Below, one piece after another: positions 1 to 12,800 of a stretch of 64,000 bases of DNA; the first letter of the stretch is position 1; each line of letters begins with the position of its first letter. The stretch covers positions 30,485,001-30,549,000 of the forward strand of contig CM045733.1 in NCBI GenBank assembly GCA_024760905.1, given 5' to 3'. The position numbers and the translations under genes are program-made. This stretch comes from Plotosus lineatus. Lineage: Eukaryota; Chordata; Actinopteri; Siluriformes; Plotosidae. The notes beneath the pieces were generated by a model. It saw only the letters and a program-made list of their open reading frames with translations. It did no database searches and was not told where the DNA came from.

Positions 1-231
1 ATTGACAAATCTAGCAGTCTGACACATTGTATTATGGGTAATATTGTTGCAGCTGTTTTACATGGATTGGGGTGCATAATTCCCATAAAGAGAAAGTCTA
101 ATCCTACTGTACAGCATGCAAAGACATTTCAGACAACTTTATACTTCGGTCTTTGTGGCAACAGTTCACATAAACACAATGCATTTTAGCAGATGCCTCA
201 TCCAGAAAGAATAACATTTTAATCTCATTTA

Positions 232-360
232 TACTACTGAGCAGTTTAGAGTTAAGGGCCTTGCTTAAGGGCCCAGGGTGGCAACTTGGTGGTACTGGGG
301 CTTGGACCACTGACCTATACAGTAACCCAGAGCCTGAACCACTGATCCACCACAGCTACA
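232..360 (-). mobile_element. tRNA-derived SINE fragment
   Basis: On the minus strand this reads as a tRNA-like head (GTGGTGGATCAGTGGTTCAGG, then GGTCCAAGCCCCAG as the B-box region) followed by a segment rich in GGGCCC/AAGGCCC. This is the common fish SINE head that mimics the end of annotated genes. It lies downstream of ndufa12 exon 1, in its intron. The class is recognised by pattern only. Confidence 0.6.
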
Positions 361-581
361 CGGTTTAGGGAAGGTCCTTTCGTGTTGAGAGAAGATTGGA
401 GGATGTTAGAGAGGCAAAAGGATGATTCTCTGCTCTGGATTAATGTTCATCGTTTTGACAAGGGCTCTCCCAACAAGCTCCTCCAGGTGTGATGATCAAT
501 AATGTATACTACTGTATCTACAGTGGATGTAAAATTACAGTAATAAACATTTATCCACACAGGCTTAACAAATCCCTTTTT

Positions 582-923
582 CTTCCTTCCTTTCGGCTTT
601 TCCCTTTTCTCGGGAGTCGCCACAGCAAATCATCTGATTCGCACATTTGATTTTGGCATAGGTTTTTATACCTGATGCCCTTCATGTCACAACCCTTTTT
701 TAGCAAGGGACAGAAACACGCTGATGGCTTTGCAGCTACTCCTTATGAAAGTCCGCAATGGTTCTTTTACACGAACCTCTCACCATAGACAGTGAGAGAC
801 CTGGCCAGCCTTTGATAACCCAGTTAGCTGCAGTGGGGGACAGTGACAACCTTCTGGGGACTCGAACCCCCAACCTTAGGATGAGCAATCCTGCTCCCTG
901 TCCACTAGACCACCACTGCCCCC
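582..923 (-). mobile_element. tRNA-headed SINE with RTE-like tail (copy 1)
   Basis: Near full-length minus-strand copy. It starts with the tRNA-like head at 923 (GGCAGTGGTGGTCTAGTGG, B-box GGGGTTCGAGTCCCC), continues through the body (TAACTGGGTTATCAAAGGC; CTCACTGTCTATGGTGAGAG) and ends in the tail around 582-650 (ATGATTTGCTGTGGCGACTCC, then AAAAGCCGAAAGGAAG). It is the same family as the copies near 10.5, 19.8, 26.6, 38.0, 39.7 and 52.2 kb. It is embedded in ndufa12 intron sequence. Confidence 0.85.
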
Positions 924-1234
924 TTTTTTTTTTATCCCCACAATTCCCTGTAAACTTAAATAACTGCATGCCCAACTACAAAATTACTTAGATACATTAG
1001 CTCACACCCAACCTTCTTAATTCGTGATGTTTTTCATCTTCTTGTCGATATGTAATTACACTGAGCAACCGTGAAGACTTTTATTATATATTTACTGTAG
1101 CTTATAGCTAACAAGCAACTACGCTAACCACAGAGGTCACAACTGTTTATTGACTTAATTATCCTAATTTTTCGATTTTAAATTCCAAGTTTCTTCTCCA
1201 CATATGAACAGCACGATATCGTCCTCACACCCAC

Positions 1235-1323
1235 CTGAAAAACTGCACGAAAAGTCCTTTTAAGCCACCGTGACCCGTGATTTGGCCAATGGCCCTCCGG
1301 ACTAAATGAAGATACTCCGCCAT
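1235..1323 (-). CDS. ndufa12: NDUFA12, first coding exon (partial gene)
   Basis: Accessory subunit of mitochondrial NADH dehydrogenase (complex I, the B17.2 subunit), acting in the inner-membrane respiratory complex. The minus strand reads ATG GCG GAG TAT CTT and gives 29 codons plus two bases. The peptide begins MAEYLHLVRRAIGQITGHGG, then LKGLFVQFFR. The block GQITGHGGLKG is the family hallmark. The exon ends in a split Arg codon (AG) at a GTGGGT donor (1234 downward), matching the exon-1 break I expect in this gene. The rest of the gene lies off the left edge. Position and strand agree with the vertebrate order NDUFA12-NR2C1-FGD6. The 91-residue ORF overlapping it in another frame is a shadow. 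Confidence 0.9.
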
Positions 1324-1430
1324 AGTAGACGGGCAACAGAGAAATCACACCTCTGCGCTGATTGGCTAGTGATATGACGCTTTCTGCACTGGAATTGGTT
1401 AATATGAACTGTCTGCTGTATATTGATTGG
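1324..1430 (-). promoter_or_regulatory. ndufa12 proximal promoter with CCAAT boxes
   Basis: Immediately upstream of the ndufa12 ATG there are three ATTGG motifs at 1361-1365, 1394-1398 and 1426-1430, i.e. CCAAT on the gene's own strand, spaced about 32 bp apart. A further CCAAT on the plus strand is at 1588-1592. No TATA box is obvious. A CCAAT-rich, TATA-less promoter is typical of housekeeping mitochondrial genes. The NF-Y role is inference. Confidence 0.55.
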
Positions 1431-2019
1431 TTCGAGGCACCATCAGCCTGCACATTAACGAATGAAATAATCGAAAAAAAAATTATTACAAAATGTTAGT
1501 GTTATTACATGAGTATTTTTTTTAATGTGATTACATGTAAGGTATCAACTTACAAGAACGTGAATAAATTCTCAGTTGAATGATTAGCCAATCATGAAAG
1601 GGGACTTGTCCAACACAAATCTCTTTCCGCCCGGAACAGCGCTATTGCTTTTAGTTCCGTTTGACTTTTATTATTTATTTTTTTTTATGTTGGTTTTCTT
1701 TTAAGAATAAGCTTATTTTACCTGATAACTAAATAGATACACATAGTTTCTTTGCACCATAATGACATCCAGATAAATAATAAAATCTTAATGCAGTCAA
1801 AAGTTGAGTTTCATCTTCTTTGTGTTTTATTATTAGTATTATTGATTATTATTGCTCTAATTATTTTGAAGCATATTGTAATTTTTAAAAATAATAATAA
1901 TAATTGCTGAATTCCTGAATTTGATTAGTCAGATTCATATAGTTTTAAAGCAGCTCTGACAGTAGTAAAGCACAAGACCATTCACAGGTTTGTGTCTCTA
2001 CATTAACTGTTCTAATTGT

Positions 2020-2021
<2 letters not shown>

Positions 2022-2084
<63 letters not shown>
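2022..2084. repeat. (AT)n microsatellite
   Basis: Uninterrupted AT dinucleotide run of about 63 bp in the ndufa12/nr2c1 spacer, followed by a short AAAT run. Confidence 0.95.
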
Positions 2085-2097
<13 letters not shown>

Positions 2098-2335
2098 GCA
2101 TTTACTTCACATTTATAGGAATCGTGTGTCGGTGCTTTGGGAGTGTCAGTACGCTTTCAGCCATGGAATCTTCAGGACAGAGGATTAATTTACAGTTTCT
2201 CATTAATGTATGAGCTATTATAATAATACAATTAAAACTATTAAAAATAATAAATTGAACGAGAACTAGGTTTTAAAGATGCTAAAACAATTATGACAAC
2301 ACAAATTTTGTCTGGTGGAAAGTCCACAACCCTAA

Positions 2336-2364
2336 ATTTCTTCTCTCTCTCTCTCTCTCTCTCT
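2336..2364. repeat. (CT)n microsatellite
   Basis: Short CT run in the spacer between ndufa12 and nr2c1. Confidence 0.8.
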
Positions 2365-2689
2365 TTTTAACTTAACTAACAAATTGCCAGTAAATTGCTG
2401 TGGTATTAGAAAAGTAACACTAGTAGACATTTGAATACACTTTGTTGTTCAAGAATTGTTAATAAATTCCTACACCAACACTCAACATCTTGTTTTATTC
2501 CTAAACTGAACTCTTATCCAGACATAAGTTTAGTTTGGTATGTTTTATCAACAACACAGTGTTGCTATTTTAGGCAAATAGCTTTGATAATTTTTCAATC
2601 AGACTGTACAACTTATATTTTTATTTCTATTTAGTGTGATTATACTGCAATGACAGCAAGAGCATAAACATCTCTGTATAAGAGTGACA

Positions 2690-2695
2690 TTTATT
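2690..2695 (-). terminator. Candidate nr2c1 polyadenylation signal
   Basis: The plus strand TTTATT reads AATAAA on the gene strand, about 360 bp beyond the nr2c1 stop codon. It is a canonical hexamer in a plausible place, so the 3' UTR would run from 3051 to about 2675. Confidence 0.5.
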
Positions 2696-3051
2696 ACAGT
2701 CATATACACACCATGTACATACAGCAAGATAAAGCTTTAAGTCCTTTCACTGTTCACACATTTACAGCCAACTGCACATGTCCAATAACTCTCTTTCCAC
2801 AAATCCATCACCTAAAAAAGTGCAGCTGCAATCTATACAATTAATCCTCATCTGCAGTCTTCATCATGCGCCAGCTGGTGAAGCACTGACCTTCTACATC
2901 CATGCACAGTATAAAGGCCATGCCTGATTGGTTGCTTCTTGTCTACATCAGAGTCAAAAGGTCACTTTTAGGGCATTGAGACAATGGTGCAGTCTATCAG
3001 TGTGCACTATGTCCCCAAGGCTGAGTGGAGCATTTGATAGTAGGGCTGGGT

Positions 3052-3223
3052 TCACTCTGAGCCAGCTGATTGACTGTTGTAGTCGGTGGAGTCCATTTTA
3101 AGGATGTAGGGAATGATGCTGTCGATTTGAACATTTCCGATAAGGCCAGCGAAAAACAGCTCCTCGGTCACAGCGGCGCTCATCAGACGGAGTGCAGGCA
3201 AACGTAGGAGCAACTTTGACAGA
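3052..3223 (-). CDS. nr2c1: nr2c1 last coding exon (LBD C-terminus)
   Basis: Codes for [14 protein letters not shown], then [20 protein letters not shown] and the C-terminal [18 protein letters not shown], stop TGA at 3052-3054. The acceptor is CTATTTTAG at 3224-3225. The first base completes an Arg codon split with the previous exon. Contains the last ligand-binding-domain helices. Confidence 0.93.
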
Positions 3224-6002
3224 CTAAAATAGAGAGAGGGAGAGAGAGAGATGAGGTTCATGAGGAGGCTAGCAAATAGGGGTTGAATAACATTGTGGCT
3301 AAAGACACTAAGTGTCTCATACATTTTGCTGTGGATTCCATATAATTATTCATCATTTCCGTACACTTCTTTTATGTTATAGTTATATTGACCACTGACT
3401 GTGGCGAATCTTCAGGTATTGATCTCCCCAGCCTGAAAAAACAGCAATTTATAGAAAGTACTGTACTCATTTTACAGAACTGAACTCAATCGGATCAAGT
3501 TTTTATAGTAAGTGGATCATAAGTTTGTTGGTTTTATTTAGACTACTTTGGTCCTTGTCCTGTTGGAAGATGAATTTCTGTCTTGGTCTCAAGTTTTTGA
3601 TTATACTGTAGCTGCCTCCACCTATTCAGCCCTTAATGCTCATCAGTTTCCAAATCTGATGAAAAGCATCTTGATAGCACAATGCTACCTGTTCCATGCT
3701 TCACTGTGAGAATGATGCTCAGGGCAATAAGTCATGCTAGGTTCTTGTTAATGTATTGCCATATAAGTGCAAAAAAAACGTGTTCGTATCAGATTAGAGA
3801 CCCTTATTCTACATTCTTCTCTGTAAACTTCAGAATGGCACTCGAGTTTATTAGTGCTGTCCTAGACGGCTTGTTTTGTGTGAGCTGTGGATTGCTCCAG
3901 TTCCTTCAGGGTTTATTGTTCTCTGACTAATGACTAAAATTATATTTAAGCTATGATTGCAGTCCCTTGCAAAACTCTTGCCTTAATCATAATCCTATCC
4001 TTTTCTTGTAAAATAAAGCAAGAGTAATGGAACACAAGTGTTTTACAATAATACAAATGTAGCTGAATGAAATTCCCCTAACATGACCATCAGGGAGTAC
4101 ATTTAAATTTAGATTATGTGACACTTTAACTGCAAATTGGTCAAACCCAGTAAACTAATTATGTGATTGCTGGTGGCACCTGGTTGCACAGAACTAAATT
4201 AAATAAGAAAGTACATGCACCTTGATGAAAATACTAATATGTTAGATGTTTGGCTATTTATATCTAAATTAAATAATTGACACTCTATGACTGGCAATTG
4301 GTGTAAGGGAGCCAGAGATATTAACTCTTGGGACAAATAACATCTTCCTTTGAATAAATTTGTGTATAATTTATTTGCAAATAATTTCACAAATTATATA
4401 GATTTTCCTCCGTGCGTAATCGATATACATTCAAAACATCTGATCCCATTTACGTTCCGATGAGTAATTCAACATCCATTGAAACACTTCAAGAGGGGGT
4501 GAATACCTTCTGTATAAGTAGAGAATATGTTGAATTAAGGTTACCGATAAGTGTCTTCTGGATAAACCCTGCTGACGTAGTCCTGCAGCTCCATGTATGC
4601 CTTCTCCTGGAAGCGCTCGATCTGCAGGGTACCGTCCACTCCTGTGTAATCTACAGCATACCAACACACAACGTTTCAGCTCTTCCTTCTCGTTCCTTTC
4701 CTGTTCTTTCTCTTGCCATCAGATTTCCTACATGCTTTATGTTCCAAACTGGCCCTTGTACTAAAATGGAAATATTCTACAGATCTATATATTTATGTTT
4801 GTTTTTTTTACTGATAAAATTAAAGTGAAGAATTCAAGTTGGCAAGATAAACATAGAAAGTGTTCAAGTAGGTAAGATAAACACTGTTTGCCATGAAAAA
4901 GAGTGATACAGATGTAGTGCGATGTGTTCCGTTACCAGGACTGAAGAGGACAATGGCTTTGAGGCAGGCATACTCATAGGCGTCAGGGCTCACACGATTC
5001 ATGCTGTTACAAAACTCCTGCATTCGCCAGATGTGCTCCATCACTTGCTTTACTCGCTCAGCAGAAAGTTTCTCTATCATAATAATGGGCCATCAATAAT
5101 TGGTCAACATCAAGTTTCCTCCAGACTAAAATACCAGGACTACACAAGACATACTGCACACTACATAATCTATTAGTTCATAATACCTTAATTAAAGGCT
5201 TTTGACATATTAAAATATATTCAAACAAATAAATAAAATTAGTTTTTTCTGAATCATAACTTAAGGGCAAAGTGGAGTGGGCTATTAATCATCTAACATG
5301 CATTAGTGTGCAAAAGTTTTAGGTACCTTTTTTGTTGTATAAACTTTGCTATAGAACATTTTTAAAATTTGTATACTAGTAAATTAGTGAAAAACACTTT
5401 AGGATTTCCAAGTATTAGTTTTACAGAACAAAATGTAATGAAATGTCACCAGAAATGGTCAGTATGTCAAAACAGAGCAGCATATTACATATAAGAGACC
5501 ACTTTTCAGACAAAAAAAATATAACAAAGGCTGCTGTGATTTCCATGCAAATAAAGATTCAAATGTGACAGTCAGCACTTCCAGGAGACCTGTGGCTGGT
5601 TCTGTAAGATACTGTGCAAAAATGAAGTGTATAACATAGATTCCTTATATTGACATATAAATAATGACATTAAATTAAAGATCTCTGCAAGACAGAGTAA
5701 ACAGTAATAAATAAAACTAATTCAATATTAGGTGTGATGACTTTTTGTTTAAAAATAGAATAGCATCAGGGAGAGTTTGTGCAGTTTTATAATTACAGTA
5801 TCTATCGGGTGTTTCACAAAACCAACCAGAGGTCTCCTGGAAATGTTGACTGTCACAACAATTCTAATTCTATGTTTTGTTGCTTTTTGTAGAAGTAGTC
5901 GAGACTGAAAAAAGGAAGTCCAGTTCATCATCTAATGGAAGCTAGCGTTACCGGCACTTCTGGTTTCTGAAGTCGTCGTGTTTGTTAAAAAAAAATGTAT
6001 AT

Positions 6003-6076
<74 letters not shown>

Positions 6077-6555
6077 CAAATGCAATGAAAACATTTAAAG
6101 GACGTGTATGTTTCTGTATCCTATCCCATGACTGTTGAAGTCGAAAATAAAGCATTCTGTACAAACAATACAATGAGTGCATTTCAAATTAGAATCTTAC
6201 TAACCGCAGTGAAATGTGACCTCTTACCTTCTTCCAGATTGCTCTGCAGATGGTTGACTATGGCACTGAGGATCATCTCCACATTCATGATTTGAGCACA
6301 CTGAGCCAAGCCCAAAGCAAACAGCTCATTCCAACATGCTTTTATCAGAGCAATACCATTCTCTGGCCTGTGGGGAAAGTAGGAAAAGAAGAGTGAGAGT
6401 AAAATGGTGAACAAAAGATAAAATCAAGCGACATTCCATGCAATCAGGGAAAGAAAAAATGAGTTAAAAGGACAGAAGAAGAAAAAAGAGAAAGTACCTA
6501 GAACCTGAAAACACAAACTCTCTCACCCGCATGCTGACTTTAACCCATACTTGCA

Positions 6556-6610
<55 letters not shown>

Positions 6611-6654
6611 GCCCGCTCACGCATGCACACACAACCACTCCCTTGTGCGCGTGC

Positions 6655-6700
<46 letters not shown>

Positions 6701-6797
6701 CTGCTCACGCATGCACACACAACCGCTCCCTTGTGCACGCCAAGACGCACGCACTCACACACACGCTACAAGACGCACTCACACACACGCCAAGACG

Positions 6798-6874
<77 letters not shown>

Positions 6875-9800
6875 CCTTGCTCACCCTGCCACACCATAAT
6901 GCTTCGGGACACACCACCACGCTCTCACACACTTTCTCACACTCACCCTAGAGCCTGGAAAGCCGGAATGGAGCGTGCCCAGTGCATGGAAAGGAACAGC
7001 AGCCTAGACGCTGACTCACAGATGTAGTTCAAATTAAGAAATTCCGGGACAGGCAAGGGCATCATCAACTATATGCACACACATGCACGCAAACACACAC
7101 ACACACCTTTCCTTCAGTAATGATTACTGATGTAGATATTGTTTTAAACTCTATCTCAGCATATTCATCACAAAATTATACAACAGGTAGTTCCAGTCTA
7201 CAAATCTGATTGGTCAAACAGTGTTCCCAGTATGCTGATATATCATAATAGCAGCATTGGGATGCTTCAGTGTGTTTAATGCTTCTGCTACTCACATGTG
7301 GGTACATTCTCAGAAATATAATTTTGGACTCGCAATATGAAAGCGCATCAGATGAAAAGGAAGAACGCATTCCAATTTTACTGGAAGCACCTTTGACATC
7401 AATGTGAGCTACTAACCAATGTGCTATAAATTTACTGTGGCATCTTTGGGGTCCATTTCTATGCACGTGGTAATAGAAAAATGTCACTTAATCAGTATTA
7501 ATTGTTTATGCAGTATAAATGTTGACCAAAAATTAATAGCACACGAAGTTGTGCTATCATACTGAACATCTGGTGACTTAAGGAATCCCAGCTGTGCTTA
7601 TATGCGAATACAACATGACAGCCTTTCATGTGGCAATCAATTTTTTTTTAATAAAACACTACTTATTATATTCTTAGAGTAGCACATGAGGTTTATACGA
7701 GTGAGAGTAAGATGTATGGTGACCTCTGACCTTAAAAGGCACATGCATGTCAGAAAGCAGTGGCCCTTCCAGCTCCAGAACAGTGGGGCTCTGCTCCTCT
7801 GTTATGTTCCCCACTACAGCATAACTGTTCCCATCTTCTGGGTGTAGCACTTTGGTGAATGAATCAAAAGCTCTGTAGAGACATGCACCCATGGGTTAAT
7901 AACTTCACACTGCTCAGACATCTCTCTCCATTATAGACTGTGCTCTTACTGAGTGATTTCACTGGCATTGTGCCTGTCCGCTTGGACATCGATCACAGAC
8001 CCGCCCTCTGTGCTCATACTCTCCAAAGCTGACTGGTCGGCACTGATATCCGTCACTTCCCGGCTCTTATTCATGTGGGCCAGAGACGTGACCACGTTAG
8101 CCAGTGTGCCGAGATCACCCTGAGAGTCATCATTCTGCAGTAGGATGGAAAGAGGGTCATATAAGCAGACTGATCATACTTGTGATGAGACAGTACAGTA
8201 GTGTTTCTTCCACATGAGTGATGTGTGATGGCTCTGTTATTCGAATTCGAAGATAGTGAAGAGTTATTTCTCCTCGCCTGCGCTGAGTATTTTTGTATAG
8301 CGAGAGACAGTTTGTGCTGGCTGATCCCCGCTCTCTAGGCCTAGGTCCCCTTCCATGGTGGCTCAGCTGGCTGAGACGGCTGTGGTGGTTCCTAGACTGA
8401 CAGAAAAACGCTGACAGCTTTGCAGCTACTCTTTTTACGAAAGTGAGCAATGGTTCTTTGACATGCCTCTCACCATAGACAGTGAGAGACATGGCCCGCC
8501 TTTGATAACCCAGTTAGCTGCACTGGGGGTTGGGGGGCAATGACAACCCTACGGGGACTCGAACCCCCAACCTTAGGGTCAGCGATCCTGTGCCCTATCC
8601 ACTAGACCACCACTGCCCGTTCCACATGAGCAGTACTGAGGAACAACACAATCTAAGATATTCACCACATATACACCATCAATTAATGATTCAGAAATTA
8701 ATCACTAGACAATATTAATGGAACATATGAAAGCAGCTTCATGTTCAAGCCGATACTCTTTTATGAATGAAAGGAATATTTAGCCATCACAAAAAACTCC
8801 ACAATTCCTTTAACTGTTGGGGGTTAGGGAAATTTTAATATTTTTCCCTAAACACTTGTATTCTTTTGTAAGTTGGTATCTTTCTTAAAAAAACATTTTT
8901 CTCTGCATGTTTATACAAAGTATGGATACAATAAAAATCCAAACAATATACAGACATGCTGATCAACCAGAACATTAAAACCACCTGCTTATTATTGTAT
9001 AGGCCCTACCTGTGTCACCAGACGACTGTAACCTATCTAACATAAAACCTCTGAGGGTGTTGCTATGGTACCTTGTTACCAAGCAGGTCACAGCACTGCA
9101 AGTAACCAGTTGAGGCCTTCATTGTTTTGATTAGTTTGTCCAGCACATTCTATAGATGAGAAAACTACTTTTCCTGTAAACCACTTCCTGACAATTTTTG
9201 CAGTATGGCAGGGTGTGTTATCCTTCTGAAAGATGTTACTGCCATCAAGGAGCACCACTGTCATAAAGAGTCTGCAAAAATGTTTAGGTAGATAGTATAT
9301 GTACAAGTATCAGCCACATGAAATCCAGAACTAAAAGATTTCAGCAGAACATTGCCTAGAAAATCACACTGCCATCCTGTGGCTTGCTTTCTTTGCATAG
9401 TCCATGTTATTGGGATCTGAAACACATGCAACAATCTGCAAAGCACTGCATGTTCTGACACTTTTCCCTCAATCAACTACTTTTCCAGCAATTTGTGCTC
9501 CTCTGTGGGTCCTCATGAATGTCAGAGATCTTATAGTGCCTTTGAATAGGTTTCTGTTTACTGTTTCTTCTTCATTTTCCTTTCGGCTTTTCCCCTTTTC
9601 AGGTTTATCCCTCCTTAAACCCCTTATGGCAGGGGTCGGCAACTGTGAACACTCAAAGAGCCATTTGGACCCGTTTCCCCACAGAAGAAAAAAACACCAC
9701 CACCACCAACAACACCACAGGGAGCCACAAACCCTTTTAACATCTAAAATAAAGAGAATGCTGCATATATCGTTTGCTATCTTTCTGGAAAGCATAGAAG

Positions 9801-12800
9801 TAAAGTGAACTGTAGTGTGTTGTATTTATGAAATCAATTAACTGTGACTGAAAAAACTAAATTTTATTTCTGCAGGCAAACAAAAATATTTTGAACAGTT
9901 TGAACTAAGTGCAGCTAACTGGGTTATCAAAGGCTGGCCATGTCTCTCACTGTCTATGGTGAGAGGTTCATGTAAAAGAACCATAGCTGACTCTCGTCAA
10001 GAGTAGGCTGCATAGCCATCAGCGTGTTTCTGCCCTTGCTAAAGGGTTGTGTCAGGAAGGATATCCAACATTAAAACCTATGCTAAATTAAACATGTGAA
10101 TCATTAATATGACATCCATGAAGATGGAGGCAGACGATTCGCTGCGGCGACCACTGAAGGGAACAGCCAAAAAAAAAAAAAAAAAAAAAAAAAAAACAGA
10201 GTGAGTCTATACTACAAAGACACATCAGAAAACCAACTTGGCTGTGTTTGCACACTGATTCAAAATTTTAGTATAGACTACAAGGAAAAAACAGTATGGT
10301 TTATTTTAAGACGATACCTGCTTGAGTTAACTGTGAGTATTTTGATTCAAGCATTACCCACTTAAAATAATGATTTGTAATCGCTGGATAGTGGAGCAAT
10401 CCATTTGTATTACTCGCACATCGTGTACTTATGAATAATTGTTACGTTATTTACCTTTCTAAGAGGGGGCAGTGGTGGTCTAGTGGTATAGGGCGCTGGA
10501 TCGATGATCCAAAGGTTGGGTGTTCAAGTCCCACTCTCCACAAGGTTGTCATTGTCCCCCCCCCCAATGCAGCTAACTGGGTTATCAAAGGCGGGCCATG
10601 TCTCTCACTATCTATGGTGAGAGGCATGTAAAAGAACCATTGCTGACTTTCGTAAAGAATAGGCTGCAAAATCGTCAGCGTGTTTCTGTCCCTTGCTAAA
10701 AGGGTTGTGACAGGAAGGGCATCCGACGTAAAAACCTCTGCCAAATCAAACGTGCGAATCAGATGATTCGCTGTGGCGACTCCCGAGTAAATGGGAAAAA
10801 GCCAAAAGGAAGACATTTACCTTTCTGGGTAATTTTTAAGTCTTGGCTGATTGGTGTTTATAAATAATGGTAAAGAACTTGAAAGTAATTGCAACAACAG
10901 TCCCTATCAAACAACAAACATGACTTGTAGCAATAACAAGTCAAAGTTGTTGTATATCTGCATTGCAGCATGTTTTATTCAACACAAACCACATGTTAAG
11001 GGTTCAGGCCAGCACTGTTGAGAGAGGTTGACTATATTCATTAGAATGGGTTCTGTTACCATGACCATGTATTAAAAACACATAATTCAGCTTCAGCACA
11101 CAGTTATAATTGGCAACCTTTGTTTGTTTACACAGATCACTATTACTTCACATCAATGTGTGCACGTGTGTCACCTGTTCTGGTGAGGAGGGGATGAGGA
11201 TTGTGTTGTCCAACTTGGACAGAGACTGCTGAATGTTCACAAGCATGTTGGAGTTTAATACGTTTGGAGACCTGTGCAGAGTAAACAAACATGTATGGTA
11301 AAAAAAAATGGTGTTAAAAATATTTATGCCTTCTGCCACCTATTATTATTTTTTATTATTATTATTATGGATGCTTGTATAGTGCATATTTCATACACGC
11401 GTATGCTCAATGCGCTCGTCGCCACCGTGTGGCACCAGTTATTTCGTTGTTCTATCCTTTTGATGCTGAGTGCCAAGCAGGAAGCAACAACTCCCAAATT
11501 TTAACGTCTTATGGTATGATGCAGCCGGATTCGTACTCTGACCTTCCGGAGGATAAAGCGGACGCTCTACCAACTGAGCTTAATCCCCGGTTCTGCCACG
11601 TATCCACACCGACATCCTGTCTACAGCTCCTCAACGCTGCATCCACAATGGAGGTTTGAAACATGGATCAGATTCTATTTCCTTGACCTACACCGAAACA
11701 TGAGAAACTCTCCCATAGGAGCAACTCAAAGAACTCTCAAACTGGGATTTCCAACAGATGCCCCAGCACACCATCACTACACAGTTGGGTTTACTAGGTC
11801 TATCTGGCAGTCAGGAGGATGTTCCTTCCAATCGCAAATGTGGTGCATGGAGTGTTGAAACGCAACTTTCGGATTTATCCGCTAGACTTAGAAGGCAGTC
11901 GTATTGTAAGCCCTGCTAAATCTAAACGCCTATCACACTCAAGCCAGACTCCACCTCCGTCATTAGGACAGGTGCATCCTGGGTAGCTCGGCCTTGCGGC
12001 AGAGTGAGCCAACGGAGTCACTGGCGACTAGGAAGTGAAGTAACCTCTTTCTCCTAGTTAATTTAAACGATTTTATAACAGTGCTTTAAAAGGTAATAAA
12101 ATTGAGTCTTCATAGATGGCGAAGACCGATTTCCTGCGACTGCTGGGTACCCGATTCCAGCAAAAGCGCCCCAAGGTTGTCCACGACGCCACAGGGGGAA
12201 CATGATGATGATGATGATGATGATGATGCTCCCCTTCAGGTCACTCTGAGATTGACCAAACAGCCAGTGAAGCTTTGAACATGGGAATTAAACAATGAAT
12301 CCCCTAGGTGGAACCCCTTCCCGGACATCACCTTGAGAATCCAAAAAGGCTAATCTGAGCTGCCATTTGGAGCAAACCAATCAAAACTTTCCCACCTACA
12401 ACTTGCAGTCATAGGGAGGTGACCCTAGAAGAACCAAGGAGCAGTTAAATACTGAGTACTCAGCCAGGGTTTGAGAGTATCTGTGCACTCTTGCTTCACC
12501 TTTTGTTCTGGGAAACACCAGAGAATGACAGAGTTTAAAGTACTTAAGTGTTTATATAATTTTGTGCAAAGTGTCCATGGATTCCCTGAAAGGTGCAATA
12601 AATCCAAGTTACAATTTTTAAGCACAAAATTTTAAATGCATTATTTTATATGTCCATGCATATTTGAACAACATGGTAATTAAATGAAAACTGCTGATGA
12701 CAGTAATCATTAATAGTAAAAAAAGGAACATAGAGTGTGCATGTGTGGATGTCATAGCACAGCACTCATACCCTCAGACACCAACCTGTTAGTCTCTTTG

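Larger units (their letters stand above)
1431..2689. other. ndufa12 / nr2c1 intergenic region
   Basis: AT-rich spacer of about 1.3 kb between the ndufa12 promoter and the nr2c1 3' end. Apart from the microsatellites at 2022 and 2336 and short AT-rich runs, no coding exon or recognisable repeat was seen. Confidence 0.6.

Noticed and set aside
4412..4828. 138-codon plus-strand frame
   Set aside because: Antisense shadow over an nr2c1 exon; the minus-strand reading with correct splice sites explains the sequence.
6531..7027. Long TH-repeat and CV-repeat open frames
   Set aside because: Products of CA/TG dinucleotide repeats read in different frames; not genes. One of them overlaps a real nr2c1 exon in the wrong frame.
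8548..8612. tRNA-like sequence (and similar ones near 860, 10480, 39890, 52180)
   Set aside because: Heads of SINE copies; they lack a full cloverleaf and are followed by the SINE body each time.
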